From positions 3,410,001 to 3,474,000 of the forward strand of contig JAULSU010000005.1 in NCBI GenBank assembly GCA_030512335.1: DNA of 64,000 bases. Direction: 5' to 3'. How positions within the stretch are numbered: position 1 is the stretch's first letter; every line of letters begins with the position of its first letter. The position numbers and the translations under genes were made by a program. Of the stretch, positions 24,821-37,113 are shown one piece after another. The notes below the pieces were generated by a model. It searched no databases, was not told where the DNA came from, and saw nothing but the letters and a program-made list of their open reading frames with translations. This DNA is from Immersiella caudata (lineage: Eukaryota; Ascomycota; Sordariomycetes; Sordariales; Lasiosphaeriaceae).

Positions 24821-25965
24821 CTTGAGATTTAAACTGGGCTCCGCTAGATGGCACATACACCCAGTCAGGACCAGGACGGCACGTAGGAGGGGCAAATGCG
24901 ATGGGAAAATGGAGCCCTGCCTGCCGTCATTCAAGGGGTAACCCGGCCGTCCGGCAAGGCCTCCAGCTGCGCTGTTTCGCCTCGCGAGCGAGCGCGTCGT
25001 CGGGTATCGGTGAGAGATGGTGGGGTGCGGGGCATAGACTCAGCACCTTCCTTTGAGCCTTGTAACAAGCCGGAAAAGGTGCTTTTCATATGCAAAAAGC
25101 ATGCAAAGGAACTTTCTATGCCCTCAACCCCAAAGAGCAAAGCCTATTGGAAACGCAAAGAAACCTAGAATACTTCCGACCGAGGGGTTAGGGAAGAGTG
25201 CCAAACTCGTCTCTCACACCACGTACCTGCTTGACCTAAACGGATATTTAGCTCGAGGCTAGATCATCAAACAAAAGCCTGTCAGATTTCTCAACAGGCT
25301 CGAAGAAACTCTCTCACTCCCACCAACCTGGCCCCGCCGGGATATATATAACACGACCAAATCCCCCCAAATCGCCGAACGGTTATCCCCGTCCCGTGCA
25401 TCCTCTCAAACCCAATGCCGCCAACCAAGCCGCGTGTCCTCGATCCAACCGCTTGAGCCCAACCTCGTAACACCGAGCCCGAGGCGTATTAGTGACTCCA
25501 GCACTGACCTAGCGGTGTAAACGAAGACCGCCTCATCATCCCGTCCCATCCCACCCTAGCACAGCATGACGGCAGCCTCCGCCAGCATTGCGCAACCAGT
25601 GACAGCGCTGCGACTTATCAGATCCAAGTCCGAGACTTCGGCCGAAGTGCCTCAATTTTTTATCAGATCATCAGACGTCAACAGGCACCCAATCAGGCTA
25701 CCTCCTAACATCTGTCCTTCTGCCTTCCCCATACATGAGTGACATGCCACGTCGTTCAATACCACGGCGGCCCAGCCAGAACTCGGCAGCTCAGTGCTCA
25801 TTGCCCATTACGTTTTTCATCCGAGTCATTCACGGCGCCAAGGATAGCAGTGCCGAACGTACTAGATACACACGAAACCGCAATCTTTGCGGCAGCAAAA
25901 CCCCAGAGTTTCTCACAAGAGAGACACCAAGACTACCAGGCAAGCCAAAAAAAGCCACATATCAA
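24821..25965. other. Intergenic between tandem minus-strand genes
   Basis: This 1.1-kb stretch should carry the promoter of the sucrase/ferredoxin gene and the 3' end of the acyltransferase gene. No RNA gene or coding signal was recognised. Confidence 0.55.
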
Positions 25966-28384
25966 TCACATATCCTTCTTTGTGATCTCCACACCGTCCT
26001 CGTCTTCATCTTCCTCGTCAGTATCTCTATCAACACTCCTCTCCACTTGACTCTTCCGTCGCCTCATCTCGCCGCGTTCCCGCATCGCCGCACGGATCTT
26101 CTTGCTCGCCTCGTCGAATCCTTCCTTGCTGTCAAGCGTGGTAAATCCGCTAATCGGGAACCCTGCCATGCCATGACCACCCCCGACGCTACTATTGCGG
26201 CTTCGGTTACGGGATGGTGGCCGTGTAGCGAAAAAGCCGACCCCTCCGATATTGCTGAACGACTCGTTTCGCGGAATAGCACGGCTAGACTGTGTCGTGC
26301 TGCGGCGGGCTGGCGCGCCCGCGCTATGAGGTGGGCTATCAATGTAGCCGCCAGGTGAGGACATCCCGCTGTCTTGACGTCTAGGCGTAGAGCGGGTGGG
26401 TGTGGAGCGGGTGGGGGAAAGGGGTGGCGGATTGCTCTCGTTGCTCTCCGACCTTGCGTGATCAAAGACGAGTCGGGTCTCCTTGAAGTCAGGGAACATC
26501 TCCGGTCCCAGGGTGTTGATGAGATCTGTGACCTGGGTGCTGAGCTCTGCGCGGCGCTCCCTCAGCTGGTGGATGTTGTAGCTCGACGAAGGGTTTATGC
26601 ACATAATAAGCGGCCGCAGAGACTTGACAATGTCCATACCAACCTCGCCGAAGCGAAGCGCCGCAAACGTGATGGCCGGGAAGACTATCCATCCCGCCAA
26701 AAAAACACCCCATATTGGCACCCATTCCGGCACGCGGCCCCAAAGGCGGTCCTGATAGACCTTGTAGGCGACAATCGAGCTGTAGAAGTTGTAAAGGATT
26801 GGCGCCAGAGCCATAGACACCAGCAGTTTCCACGTTGCCATGACATCTCTCCCTTGAATCTTCACAGTTGATCCGGCGAGGGCAGTCTTGGCCTTCTGCC
26901 GACTGATGATCTTGGTAGCGATGAAAACCGGAGCGAAGAGAACCAGGCCAGGGAGCACGCCAGCGGACAAGACCAACAGCTTGAGGAGACGGTAGATGAA
27001 GGTAAATACGACGATCGGCCACGACATCTTCGCGTACTGGACCTGGTGGTCCCGAATGTTGAGGTATCGAAGCTGTCTGTTGTACTCCTTCACCGACTTC
27101 TGCAAGCTGATGATTCGTGGATCATTCTTGTACTTCTCGTAGCCCAGAGCGAGGCGGCGGTTGAGTTCCACAACGACCGGCAGCGGTAACTTCTTGCCAA
27201 TGGGGTTATACAAGCGGCGGGCCGCCTGAATGACCATCAACGTGTCATAGTCGGGGGTAGAGACAGTGACCGCGCTCAGCGCCGAGTGCACCATGTCCAA
27301 AAGCTGTGCGATAGCGTTTCGTCGCTGGTTGTTCTTGTACATCTCCACAATGTGAGGAGGAACCTCGAATGGGGGTCCGAACTCGACCACCGCCCTTGAG
27401 CGGAACTTGTGGGCATGGAAGTAGTTCATCCCCACGGGCACTATCTTGAGCCCGCAGTCTGGTGCCTCGGCCAAAGTCCCGAGAGCCATGATAGCCACAC
27501 CCGCTTTCAGGGGTAGCAATTCGGTGCGGTCGTGGCTGCCTCCCTCTGGGAAGATACCAACACATCCGCCCGCCTTGAGTCGGTCGAAGACGGCTTGGTA
27601 CACCTTAGTTTGGTCGATGTGAGGGGCAAGCTTGAATTTGCTGCCCTGGAACCCTTCCTTAGCTCCCATGATCCCCTTGTTTCGGAATTGGCCGTTCTCG
27701 TCAATATCATCGCGGCCAGTCAGCTGTGACATGGGCACATATCCCTTAAACGGACGCTTGATGCGAATCTCCTCGGGGCCAAGAATCGCGGCGATATCGA
27801 CACTTGCACCCGTGTGACCCTTGATCGACGGGAGAAAGACCATACCACCAATCTCTGCATCCGTCTCGAAGTTTGTGCCAATTCCTCGGATGAGAGTGGG
27901 GTCGTTGATGGGATCGGGAAGGTAGATGGTGCCCTTTGCTGGTTTCGCCGCATCTTGGGCCCGGCCAACCGGAACGGACCCGACTTGACGGGATGCCCAT
28001 CCGATGAAGCCATGGACCGACTTTTGGGCAATGAGGAGGGAGACACGGCGCTTAGCTTCATTTCGCAGGGTTCGCTGGAGGATGAGGGCGTCGACAAACT
28101 GAAGTAGATATTATGGTCAACAGCCCGGCCATGAGACATTGGGAACAAACTCAGCCTACCTGGTTTGCGTGCGGTGCTGCAACAAAGAGAACTGGCCCGT
28201 GGCGGGGCACTTTCCAAGATCCCCGCGGGTGGACCTCTCGGAAGAAGAGGTCGGCCAGAATGGACATGGACGAGAGCAAGACATCGTATTTCCATTTGCT
28301 CATAGGATAGAGCTCCTTGGAGGGTGTTGGCGATGCAGCGCTCTGAGGCGGTGCCTCTACGTTCTGCGCTTCGGCGTCGGCCAT
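25966..28384 (-). CDS. SCT1: Glycerol-3-phosphate O-acyltransferase (SCT1/GPT2 type)
   Basis: An ER membrane enzyme that acylates glycerol-3-phosphate (and in yeast also dihydroxyacetone phosphate) at sn-1, the first step of phospholipid and triacylglycerol synthesis. Exon 1 is 28384-28160, the 61-nt intron is 28159-28099 (GTAGGC to CTTCAG) and exon 2 is 28098-25966, giving 785 residues. The intron cuts the catalytic block, restored as PHANQFVD at about 71-78. The second motif FPEGGSHDR lies at about 258-266. Membrane segments are predicted near 435-472, 496-520 and 534-556. The last 150 residues are Ser/Pro/Arg-rich and end in an acidic patch, a likely phosphoregulated cytosolic tail. SCT1 and GPT2 are paralogues in yeast, so the symbol marks the family only. 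Confidence 0.9.
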
Positions 28385-30157
28385 GGTTGCCTGCCGTGAC
28401 GACGAGAGGGAAGTGCGTCTCTGGCGGGGCGAGGGGCACAAGAGGGCGATTGTGGGCGAGAGCTCGGCGCAAGCCGACCCAGCTAGCCGCAACTTTCTAC
28501 CCTGTCGCGGAGCTCGAGTGGGACCGCCCAAAAAAATCCGAAGCTTTCGAGTCAGGGAAGCGCTGTCGTCAAGGTGCTGTGCGCGTCTAGGATTCCGCTG
28601 CGTTCGAGCAGACCAGGTTTATTGTGTAGGTCAGCGGGCCGAGGGGGTGGCACAGTTTTGATCAGGACGAGGCTGTTCGCATTCTTATCGGAATGCCAGT
28701 GAAACGGCAGGCATTTGCTGCGAGGTGGTATCAGGGGGTCGAGCGGCGCGATAGGTCGGCTCCGCATCGGCAGGCACCACAGGCCGACTGTGGAACGTGG
28801 GATTGTTGAGCGAAGAGGGGCAAGTATCAAGCAAATTCAAGATAGGTATCTACATGATGGGAAGGCAATAGGGGCATGCGGAGGGTGATGATAAGAGGTG
28901 TTTTTGGAAAATCGAAGCAGCCAAGGCGTCGGCAAAGTCAATTCAAAGAAGGAGCTTGATTAGCGCGGAAGGGCAGAGTTTGAAGCTGGCGCCTCTGGCT
29001 GGGTGATTCTTGGCGACAGCAACGGCGAAGGTCAAAAAGATGCCTCTCGAATCAGGGCGAAAGAAACGGCGAGAACCGAATCTCCATGTCATTGCACATC
29101 GAAACGTTCGCCCAGAGGTCAGACTCGTAGAAGCTGCTTCGTGTTTCCTCATCCCTGTTACCCCACCACAGAGGCAACCCAAGCTCGCCATTCAAGTCCC
29201 AAGCACGTGCAAACAGCGTCTCAGCGACAGCTCACCTGCAGCAATGCCGTCAACAGCAGCATGCAAGCACCTCTGTTCTTCGACTGAATAAGTACTAGAC
29301 TACCCCAACAAACCGGTCACGGCGATGCGGCTATAGGCTGTCGCGCCTGACCGGTGAGCGGGCATCCCGATTCAACGATCTCGGCTTCGCTCTCCCTCGA
29401 CGCTGCCCCTCCTGTTTGCGAAAATCCGGAGAGCGAGGCCCCTCGAACTTCTCCCGACAACCTACCCGCCCGTATTCGACCGGATCCGACAGCGCTTTCG
29501 AATCTGCCCGCCGCACCGAGATCCGAGCTTCGGTCGCTGGAGTCCTGAATTTCTCTATCAGCGCTACCTACTGCAGCCAACAGATGCCATGTGGTAGCAG
29601 CCGTATTCCGACTAGTTTCCAGCCCGTGGGCGGATAGAACCTACGGGTGCGACGCTGCTAAGAAAACCCTGGTCAGACCACCTGCTCTTCTGGGCATCTG
29701 GATTTGGGCTGGTGCTTTGCTCTCGCTATCACGTAAGATGAGGCGAATATTAGTTCTAGCGCACGCTGTAAAGTCCAGCACCGAGGTAAATACGTAAAAG
29801 ACCTTGTGCTACTCGGCACATAGGCTTGAGGGTCGGGCTAGGTAGAACATCATCTATGAATGCCACGGCGTGAATGGTATGGTTCAGGGGCCTGTAAAAT
29901 GTCTGCTTGAACGGCCTAGACTTTCCAAGTTTGGAAATCCACATGCTCGATGTCCACAAATTGTATACCCTTGCAAGGAGATCAACTGTTGTTTGTTCAC
30001 AAGAACACAACCGCCATCAACCTAGGATTTTCATCTTGCCAGCTACTGAAAGTACCTACTGATGAAAACCATGCCGTAACTTCTGAACGCTTTACTCAGA
30101 GCTCTAACTCCGTCCTGTAAAAACACGCTCCGGGTTACTGATGCCCATGCCCCGTAT
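28385..30157. other. Intergenic: acyltransferase upstream region
   Basis: 1.8 kb without a supported gene. The acyltransferase frame stays open for about 49 codons upstream of its ATG, but that part is compositionally leader-like. The right end is the 3' flank of the RING gene. Confidence 0.5.
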
Positions 30158-30777
30158 CTATTTCTTACCTTTGCCCTTGCCCTTGCCCTTCTTCTTCTCC
30201 TCTGGAACAACCATCGTACCACCCTCCAGCTCGGCAGCATCAACTTTTCCCTCGTTCTCCAGTTCCTTGAGCTTCTCCTGCCCGCTTATGAACATGGTCA
30301 AGTCCCGATTCGCCTCCTTGAGCTCCTCATTCTCCTCCCTTAGCGTAGCAATCGTCTTGCCTAGCACCCCAATCTCCTTGTCCAGATGCTTGATGCGCTC
30401 CATCAGCCCCTCGCTGACTTTTTTCTCCTCTTGCAGCGACCTCCCCATGTTTCGCGCCAGCTCGGCCGACTTGTTTGCCCGGTTCCGCTCTCGCTCGAGA
30501 TCTTTCTCCAGCGAGAACACAGTCTCCTCTTTCAACACGCGGTGCTCTTCCTGCAGCGTTGCGAGCTCCCGCATGGCCTTGCTTGCTTGCGACGATGCCG
30601 ACTCGGCGACGGATGTCGCCTTGGCGGCCTTGTCCGCAGCCTTGTTCACCATCTCCTCAAAGTAGATGCGCTGACTCTCCAGTTGACTTGTCAAGAGGTG
30701 CGCATACTCCAGGCCAATCCCTTCGAGCTTAGCTCTGGGCACCACATCCTCTTCTTCGCCCCGTTGGCGACCCGAGC

Positions 30778-30829
<52 letters not shown>

Positions 30830-32470
30830 GCTCGAGAAGTCGACGACCTTACCGTCTCCCTTGTCTCTGATCAGCCGGTGCACCCACATATCTCCCGCGT
30901 AGTCCCAAACGTGCTGTGTCTCGAGCTCTAGGCTGAAGCTGTGTGCTGTGTCCTTCCAGTGGTCCTTGGCGTGCCCTCCCCTGTAGCGACCGCATCCAAC
31001 GTTGCCGCAAATTAAGCAAATCCACAAATCTTCGGTGGAATCGCATACGCTGCAAAGGTTGGACACGCCCGAGCCAAACGGTTGGGCATATGGGTTATCC
31101 GGGTCGGATGTTGGTTGAGGATTCGTGGCGCGGCAGACCGGACAGCCCGAGCCCTTCCACGTCTGTAGACACGTACAATGGAATACATGCTGGCAGAGTA
31201 TTGTCATCAGGCCGGCAGTGTCGTCCATCCGCTCAAGGCACACCGGACATGTTGGGAGTTCGATGAGGTTCGGCGTCGGCGGTGGAAAGGGTTTGAGCGA
31301 GTTCATCATCGTTGGGGATGATGTGTCGTAGTGGTCGCCGTCGTTCTGTTGAGCCTTGCGCTTGCTGTCCGCTTGGCCTGGAGCCTCGACTGTAATCGAC
31401 TTGATGAAAGTGACGTGACAAATCTCGGACTATCTCCCCTGTCAGTAAAATAAACGTAACGACCCCATCGACGCAATCCCGGAACTCAGACTCACCTCCA
31501 TCAAGCTGTCGAACGGCTTCCCATCAAACTCTTCTCTCCACTGTCTCGCCACTCTCGCATCCCGAAACTTCATCAAGACCATATACCGGCTCAACCGACT
31601 CGTCATCACCATCCGATAATGACTGACATCCCCCCTCCACTTCTCCCCGATGAACCCCAGGAAGTCGCCAGGTGACATGTAACTCGGCACCGCCGGGATA
31701 CACAGCACGGTCCCATCATCACCTCCGTCGTCACCATTGCTCCCACTCCCACTCGCGACCCCGTCCCCAGAGGGCACCACGGCCCTCAACGCCCCCGCCT
31801 CATCCGCCTCTCGATACAAATGCACCACACCCCACCCAGCTTCTGTATTTTTCGTCTCCAGCGGTATCCATCGTCCCTTCGTCGCCTGTCCTATCCCACC
31901 CAAGTTCGGCCCCAGCGACGCCGCCGGCACCGGCACGGTCTCCTCACCTGTCATCGTGAGCTCACCCGCCATCTCCGACGACGAAACCCTATCAAAGCTC
32001 TCGATCCTCACCCTCCCGAACCTCCAATCCTTAGCCACCGTGCGCGGTCCGATGCCCTTGTCGAATCCTGGAGGGGGCGATTTGCTCCTCCGCGCACGCC
32101 ACTGAGCGGAGCTGTAAAAGGCCAAGTTGCTCTGCTTCCCACCGCGTTCTCCCTGAGTACATGTATCGCTACCGTCGGGGTTTGCGTTCACGTCTCCCGG
32201 TCTACCGGAGCCGCAGTCAATCACAGCTGCCGCCCTTGCGACGGCGGTAAAGGACCGATCTTGTGTCTCCTCTAGACGGGTTGATGGTGTGGGCGAGTGG
32301 GCGTCGTTGTTGCTGTCCCGCCTCGGATGGGAAGGGAGATCGTCAAAAATGCTCGCGCCTGATTGTGGAAGCCAGATGTCGGGGTTCTCTTGTGATTTGG
32401 GCTCGTCCTTAGTCGATAGGTCAGGCGAAGCGTAAAGCTCGAATTTTAGGTGATAGCAATAGGACTGCAT
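30158..32470 (-). CDS. ETP1: BRAP2/ETP1-type RING E3 ubiquitin ligase
   Basis: A cytosolic ubiquitin-ligase-type protein of 748 residues. Exon 1 is 32470-31496, the 66-nt intron is 31495-31430 (GTGAGT, ACTGAC branch, GATAG) and exon 2 is 31429-30158. A BRAP2 RRM-like domain spans about 245-335. The RING finger is at about 386-424 (CPVC, then CQHVFHCTC and CPVC). A UBP-type zinc finger lies at about 450-505, with CSVC, CLICGNVGCGR and HWKDTAHSF. A run of 17 asparagines follows at about 526-542, encoded by a GTT/AAC microsatellite. A long coiled coil occupies about 550-715, and the tail is Lys/Gly-rich. This domain order matches human BRAP/IMP and yeast Etp1, the latter linked to ethanol-tolerance signalling. 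The substrate is unknown. Confidence 0.92.
30779..30830. repeat. (GTT)n trinucleotide microsatellite inside ETP1
   Basis: About 17 uninterrupted GTT units on the plus strand, read as AAC (Asn) on the coding strand. It sits between the UBP zinc finger and the coiled coil, so length changes in threes would not break the frame. Confidence 0.97.
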
Positions 32471-33137
32471 CGCCTGCGGTTACCGACGTGGGTTTTGTCT
32501 CTTGCTCATTCGATTTTAGTCTCGTGGGGCGCGTGGCAAGAGAAGAGAACGAAGGGAAATGTCGGCAGGTTGAGTAAGATAAATAGCAACGGCCCGAGAA
32601 TAGCGTTTGCAAACTGAGTTTTTGTTCTCTCTTCGTCGCTGCAGTTGGAAGGTTGTTGCCAAGCTGCGAAGTGGCGAAAGTTTGCAACAACTCACGAGGA
32701 ACAACTCACCCGTTGCTTCTAAAAGTCTACGGTTCCTTCCACGTTGCATCTACAGACTGCTCGGAACTCTCTATTACCAAATATGACTCCAAATTTCTTT
32801 TTCATCCCAACCGCCACATCATTTCGAACACCCATCGTGGAGTTCGTGCCTGCATCCCGGCGGGGCTCGTTATCCACTTCCCCGCGTTCTTACAGCGTCA
32901 CGCTTGGCATATCACATGTGGATCCAGAGGCAATATCACGATCTCAAACTGAGGATTTGAGGGTCGCTTACTGAATTTTGCGTCTACCTCAAGGCATCAT
33001 CCTTGCTGATGCGTGCAATGTCCAGAGCTTTCAAGGCTAAGATACAATCGGTTGCCATTTCGGCTCACCCTCCAAAACCCAACGCCTCATAAAACCGTGC
33101 CCAAAACATCAACCGCTGCCGATTCAATCACAAACGC
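32471..33137. other. Intergenic: ETP1 upstream region
   Basis: A 667-bp gap holding the ETP1 promoter and the 3' flank of polyubiquitin. No other gene is recognised. Confidence 0.6.
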
Positions 33138-34136
33138 TTACTGACCACCACGGAGACGGAGCACCAAGTGGAGAGTGCTCTCCTTCTGGATGTTGTAGTC
33201 GGACAGCGTCCGACCATCCTCCAACTGCTTACCAGCAAAGATCAAACGCTGCTGGTCTGGGGGGATACCCTCCTTGTCCTGAATCTTCGTCTTGACGTTG
33301 TCAATCGTGTCTGAAGACTCGACCTCGAGTGTGATCGTCTTTCCAGTAAGGGTCTTGACGAAGATTTGCATGCCACCGCGGAGACGGAGAACCAAGTGCA
33401 GGGTGCTCTCCTTTTGGATGTTGTAATCCGAAAGGGTACGGCCATCCTCCAACTGCTTGCCAGCAAAGATGAGGCGTTGTTGGTCTGGAGGAATGCCCTC
33501 CTTGTCCTGGATCTTCGTCTTCACGTTATCAATCGTGTCGGACGATTCGACTTCCAAAGTGATGGTCTTTCCGGTGAGAGTCTTGACGAATATTTGCATG
33601 CCACCGCGAAGGCGAAGGACGAGATGGAGAGTGGACTCCTTCTGGATATTGTAATCAGAAAGAGTGCGACCGTCCTCAAGCTGCTTTCCGGCGAAAATGA
33701 GACGCTGCTGATCCGGAGGGATACCCTCCTTGTCTTGGATCTTGGTCTTCACATTGTCGATGGTATCCGAAGACTCCACCTCCAAGGTGATGGTCTTGCC
33801 CGTGAGGGTCTTGACGAAGATCTGCATACCGCCGCGAAGTCGGAGGACAAGGTGGAGCGTCGACTCCTTCTGAATATTGTAGTCAGAAAGGGTACGGCCG
33901 TCCTCCAGTTGTTTGCCGGCGAAAATGAGACGCTGTTGATCCGGCGGAATGCCTTCCTTGTCCTGAATCTTGGTCTTCACGTTGTCGATCGTGTCCGAGG
34001 ACTCGACCTCAAGGGTAATGGTCTTACCCGTCACTGCAAATTATAGTTAGCGTCTAGCTCGAGGCGGACGCGGCGGCACCGAACGATCGCGGGTAGGAGC
34101 CGGGTATTACTCACGGGTCTTGACGAAGATCTGCAT
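33138..34136 (-). CDS. UBI4: Polyubiquitin, four head-to-tail units
   Basis: Precursor of ubiquitin, cut by deubiquitinases into four 76-residue units used for protein tagging. A 22-nt first exon (34136-34115) encodes MQIFVKT plus one base. An 81-nt intron (34114-34034, GTGAGT to TTGCAG) splits the Leu8 codon, and exon 2 is 34033-33138. The total is 305 residues: four units plus one extra C-terminal Gln after the last GlyGly, the usual cap that blocks premature conjugation. All four units are identical in protein but differ at many synonymous positions, so the copies are not recent duplications at DNA level. Yeast UBI4 is stress-induced; I did not find a convincing heat-shock element by eye. 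Confidence 0.98.
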
Positions 34137-37113
34137 CTTGTCGGGTGTAGGGGGTAGTGTGAGAGACTGTTGTTTACTGAAGGGTCTGGAGATATTGTGC
34201 GAGGGAGCGTGGAATTCGCAGATCAAAAAGTAGTTTGGAGGAAGTAGAGAGCAAGCGCCTAAGACTGGGAGAAGGTCTTAAATAAGGGAAGGCGGGCGGG
34301 AGACAGACTTGCTGGGCGGGGTGGCTGAGCGATGTGTCAGGAAGGTGCAAGGGCCACCAGCTGGTCCGGAAAGTGCCAGAACGACCAAATCAACCATTCA
34401 TCAGGCAGCATTTGAGGACAAGTGGGTCCACTGGTTGGCCTCGCTGAGTTCGCCGCCGACCTTGCAGCTCGACCGAGCTGAATAATCGGATCAGCGACGG
34501 CCAGATTCGCTAGTTAGTTGCTTGTATTCACTACTCTAATGAATTCTATCGCCTCCTATGATTTTCAGATTTATCTTCCTTCAAATGTGTCGTAACTACT
34601 CTCGCGCCGTGAGTTCGTTTGCAAGCGGCCTCGACGCCCTACCCTGGCTTGGCTGACCTCAACGAAACAGGGATAACGGACCCGCCCCCGCACATAAAGA
34701 GCGATGAGGACGTATGACGCGCCGGCATGACCTCGCCGTTGCCGCCCTCACTTCTCAAGGCCGCAACCGCGGAAACTCGCAAGATGCTCAAGGCTGAGGC
34801 ATCAAAATTTCAAGATTGAAACACCTCGAAGGAGTTCATTGGCTAAAGAGGGAATGCATGGCCTTTTCTCCGGAGATCTTTCGCCGAGCGTTCTGGTGTC
34901 TGACGCACACCGATTGCGCCGGGGCTCCACCCGACTTAGCGCTGCCAAGCAGCCCAGCCTTCGCCTCGTCCGAGGCTGGGTTGCGCAACACGCACTTCGT
35001 CTGACGGCAACAACGTCGTGAAATGAACATATCAGATATTGCTCTGGGCACAAGGCGTTTTCACATATTTCCGCGGCCTGGGACAGCTGTGGGCGCAGCT
35101 CTCTGGTGTACGGCTCTGGTCACATGATCCACTTCTGAGAATGAAGCATCCCGGAAGCCTATTCCGGGGAAGCCCCACTGGAGTTCTTGAAGTCATCCAC
35201 ATGATGCGATAAGGCACCATCCTAGTCCACAAATTGCCCGACATAGCTTGATAGACAGCGAAACATCACTTTGCACATATGAAAGGCCTCGGAGGCGATA
35301 TAACAGGCAAATACATTTGAAGCCTTCGACTGCACTAGAACCTCCTATCATGAAAGTTATCCGGCTGGGTATCACCTCCATTCCTGATGGCTAGGGCCGG
35401 CCCGCCTGCCTAATACCGACCTCAGGAACATGAGCTCTCTCGACCTGGAACCTCTCTCACCACCAGAACAACCCCCCTCCAACCTGACCTGACCACCCAA
35501 TCGTCACCACCTCTCCCTCGGGCATCCGCCACACCCCCTCAGTTCACCAAATCTCCCGCTCGTCAACTGACCGCGGCCACGCCGGCCTACCGAAACCCAA
35601 TCGGGCTCCCCTCCACCCCCTCCAAAGCCACGAGCCGCATATCTCCGACTGCTCCATTACTAAGGCAACATGTCAGGCACATCAATCCGTTTTCGCTGGG
35701 CAACGGTACTAGCATATCCGACCTGCTTGATAAGGCTTGTCCAATACCAGTACAGGACGCCTTCAAACGGTCTGCAAGCGAAGCAACTTCCCGAACGCCT
35801 GCAACCGCGTATTTGTGATGAAACTATGACGTTGTCCCATCAAGTTGGGTGCAGATATCCCGCAGAGGCCGTGTAGAACAAACTGTAGACAAACCAGCGC
35901 ACCTCCCTTCGGCTGCTCACGTCACAGATTTCTTATCCTGCTCTGTAGACGAATGGAACTTTCTGCATCACCGATTGCTTCCACCGAGAGCTGGTGACCC
36001 ACCTGAGCAGTGTCCGATTGCGCTAGCTCGGATCAGATCCGGGGCATCTGGTCACTGTCCTGACCCCTGATGCATGGAGTCAGTTTCGTAGCTGTGAACT
36101 TCAGGCTGCGAAAGTGAGATCTGAGGCCTGAATTGATAAAGAAGCAATCCATACGCGGTGCTTCAGAGCATTTACATTCGTCTCACACCCCACCGCTAAT
36201 GCTGCCTAGGTAGGGGGTGATTGTCTCACGTCCGCTTAGGGAGCGCATGCCACCCCTTTATAATCGGACTCTCTCAACGGCCAACACAGCAAGACAGTCT
36301 TTACAGCGGGATGATCAGACGGGCAGATATTTCTCAATTTAAGCCAAGAAACACACGATTAACCCGCTCCATCGCTTTTCGAGCCGAACTGCCAAATGGG
36401 CAAACACATCGCCGTTTCTTGCCGTCCCACGGTTTTCTCACGCCAGTCGCCAAACCACCAGTATCTTCAACTCATCGGCCCATCAACTCATCCCTAATTG
36501 ACGTAAACATATTCCATCATCCTCCCGTGCGCTCTCTCATCCGTTCCCTCTTGCAACATGTACCTCGTGTCTTGAAGGTTCTTTCGATGAGACGTAGCCT
36601 GTCAAACAAACGCCAAATCCTATGCATATGTTTCTTCCTCTATGCTCTGTTTCTCTTTGGTGAGGGTAAATCGTCAAGAGCATTTTCCACGTGTTTCGTA
36701 ACCCCATGCGCCCTCAAGTCACTCATGCCACGCGTTGAGCGGGCCGAGATTCCAATCCAGTCATACAGATCGTCTGGTAAAAATCAAATCGTCAAAAGTA
36801 GAGAAGAAAAAATATCTCTGTAGTCGTAAGATGATCCGTCATGAGAGGGACGTCAGTCATTCCGTTGTGTGCGGGCAGTGAGCCGGCACGAGTGAAGGTA
36901 GAGAAGCAGAAGATCAGGAAAACATGGTGAAACGCAGATGCCTTAGAAAGCAATCATCGGAAATCAACGCCGTCGCTCGGTCATAACCGCTGAAACAAAA
37001 GACAAATGAAACGATAAAGTCACGACGCAGCTAGCAGAGGCAAAGCTGCTGCAATCGTCACAAGGTATGGCAAACCAGACAGACACCGAGCACCGACGAG
37101 AAAGACGGCAGTC
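34137..37113. other. 3-kb intergenic stretch
   Basis: The left end is the polyubiquitin promoter; the right end is the 3' flank of the Zn-cluster regulator. A 200-codon open frame at 36221-36823 (plus) lacks a recognisable domain and is compositionally unlike the neighbouring genes, so it was not called. No tRNA boxes or repeats were seen. Confidence 0.5.

Noticed and set aside
28385..28531. In-frame upstream extension of the acyltransferase.
   Set aside because: Composition differs from the protein, and the ATG at 28384 (ACCATGGCC) has a strong start context.
33366..34046. A 226-codon open frame antisense to polyubiquitin.
   Set aside because: A shadow of the repeated ubiquitin code; it repeats with the 228-nt unit.
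36221..36823. A 200-codon open frame on the plus strand.
   Set aside because: Composition is basic and irregular, the only hydrophobic patch is short, and no family motif is recognised.
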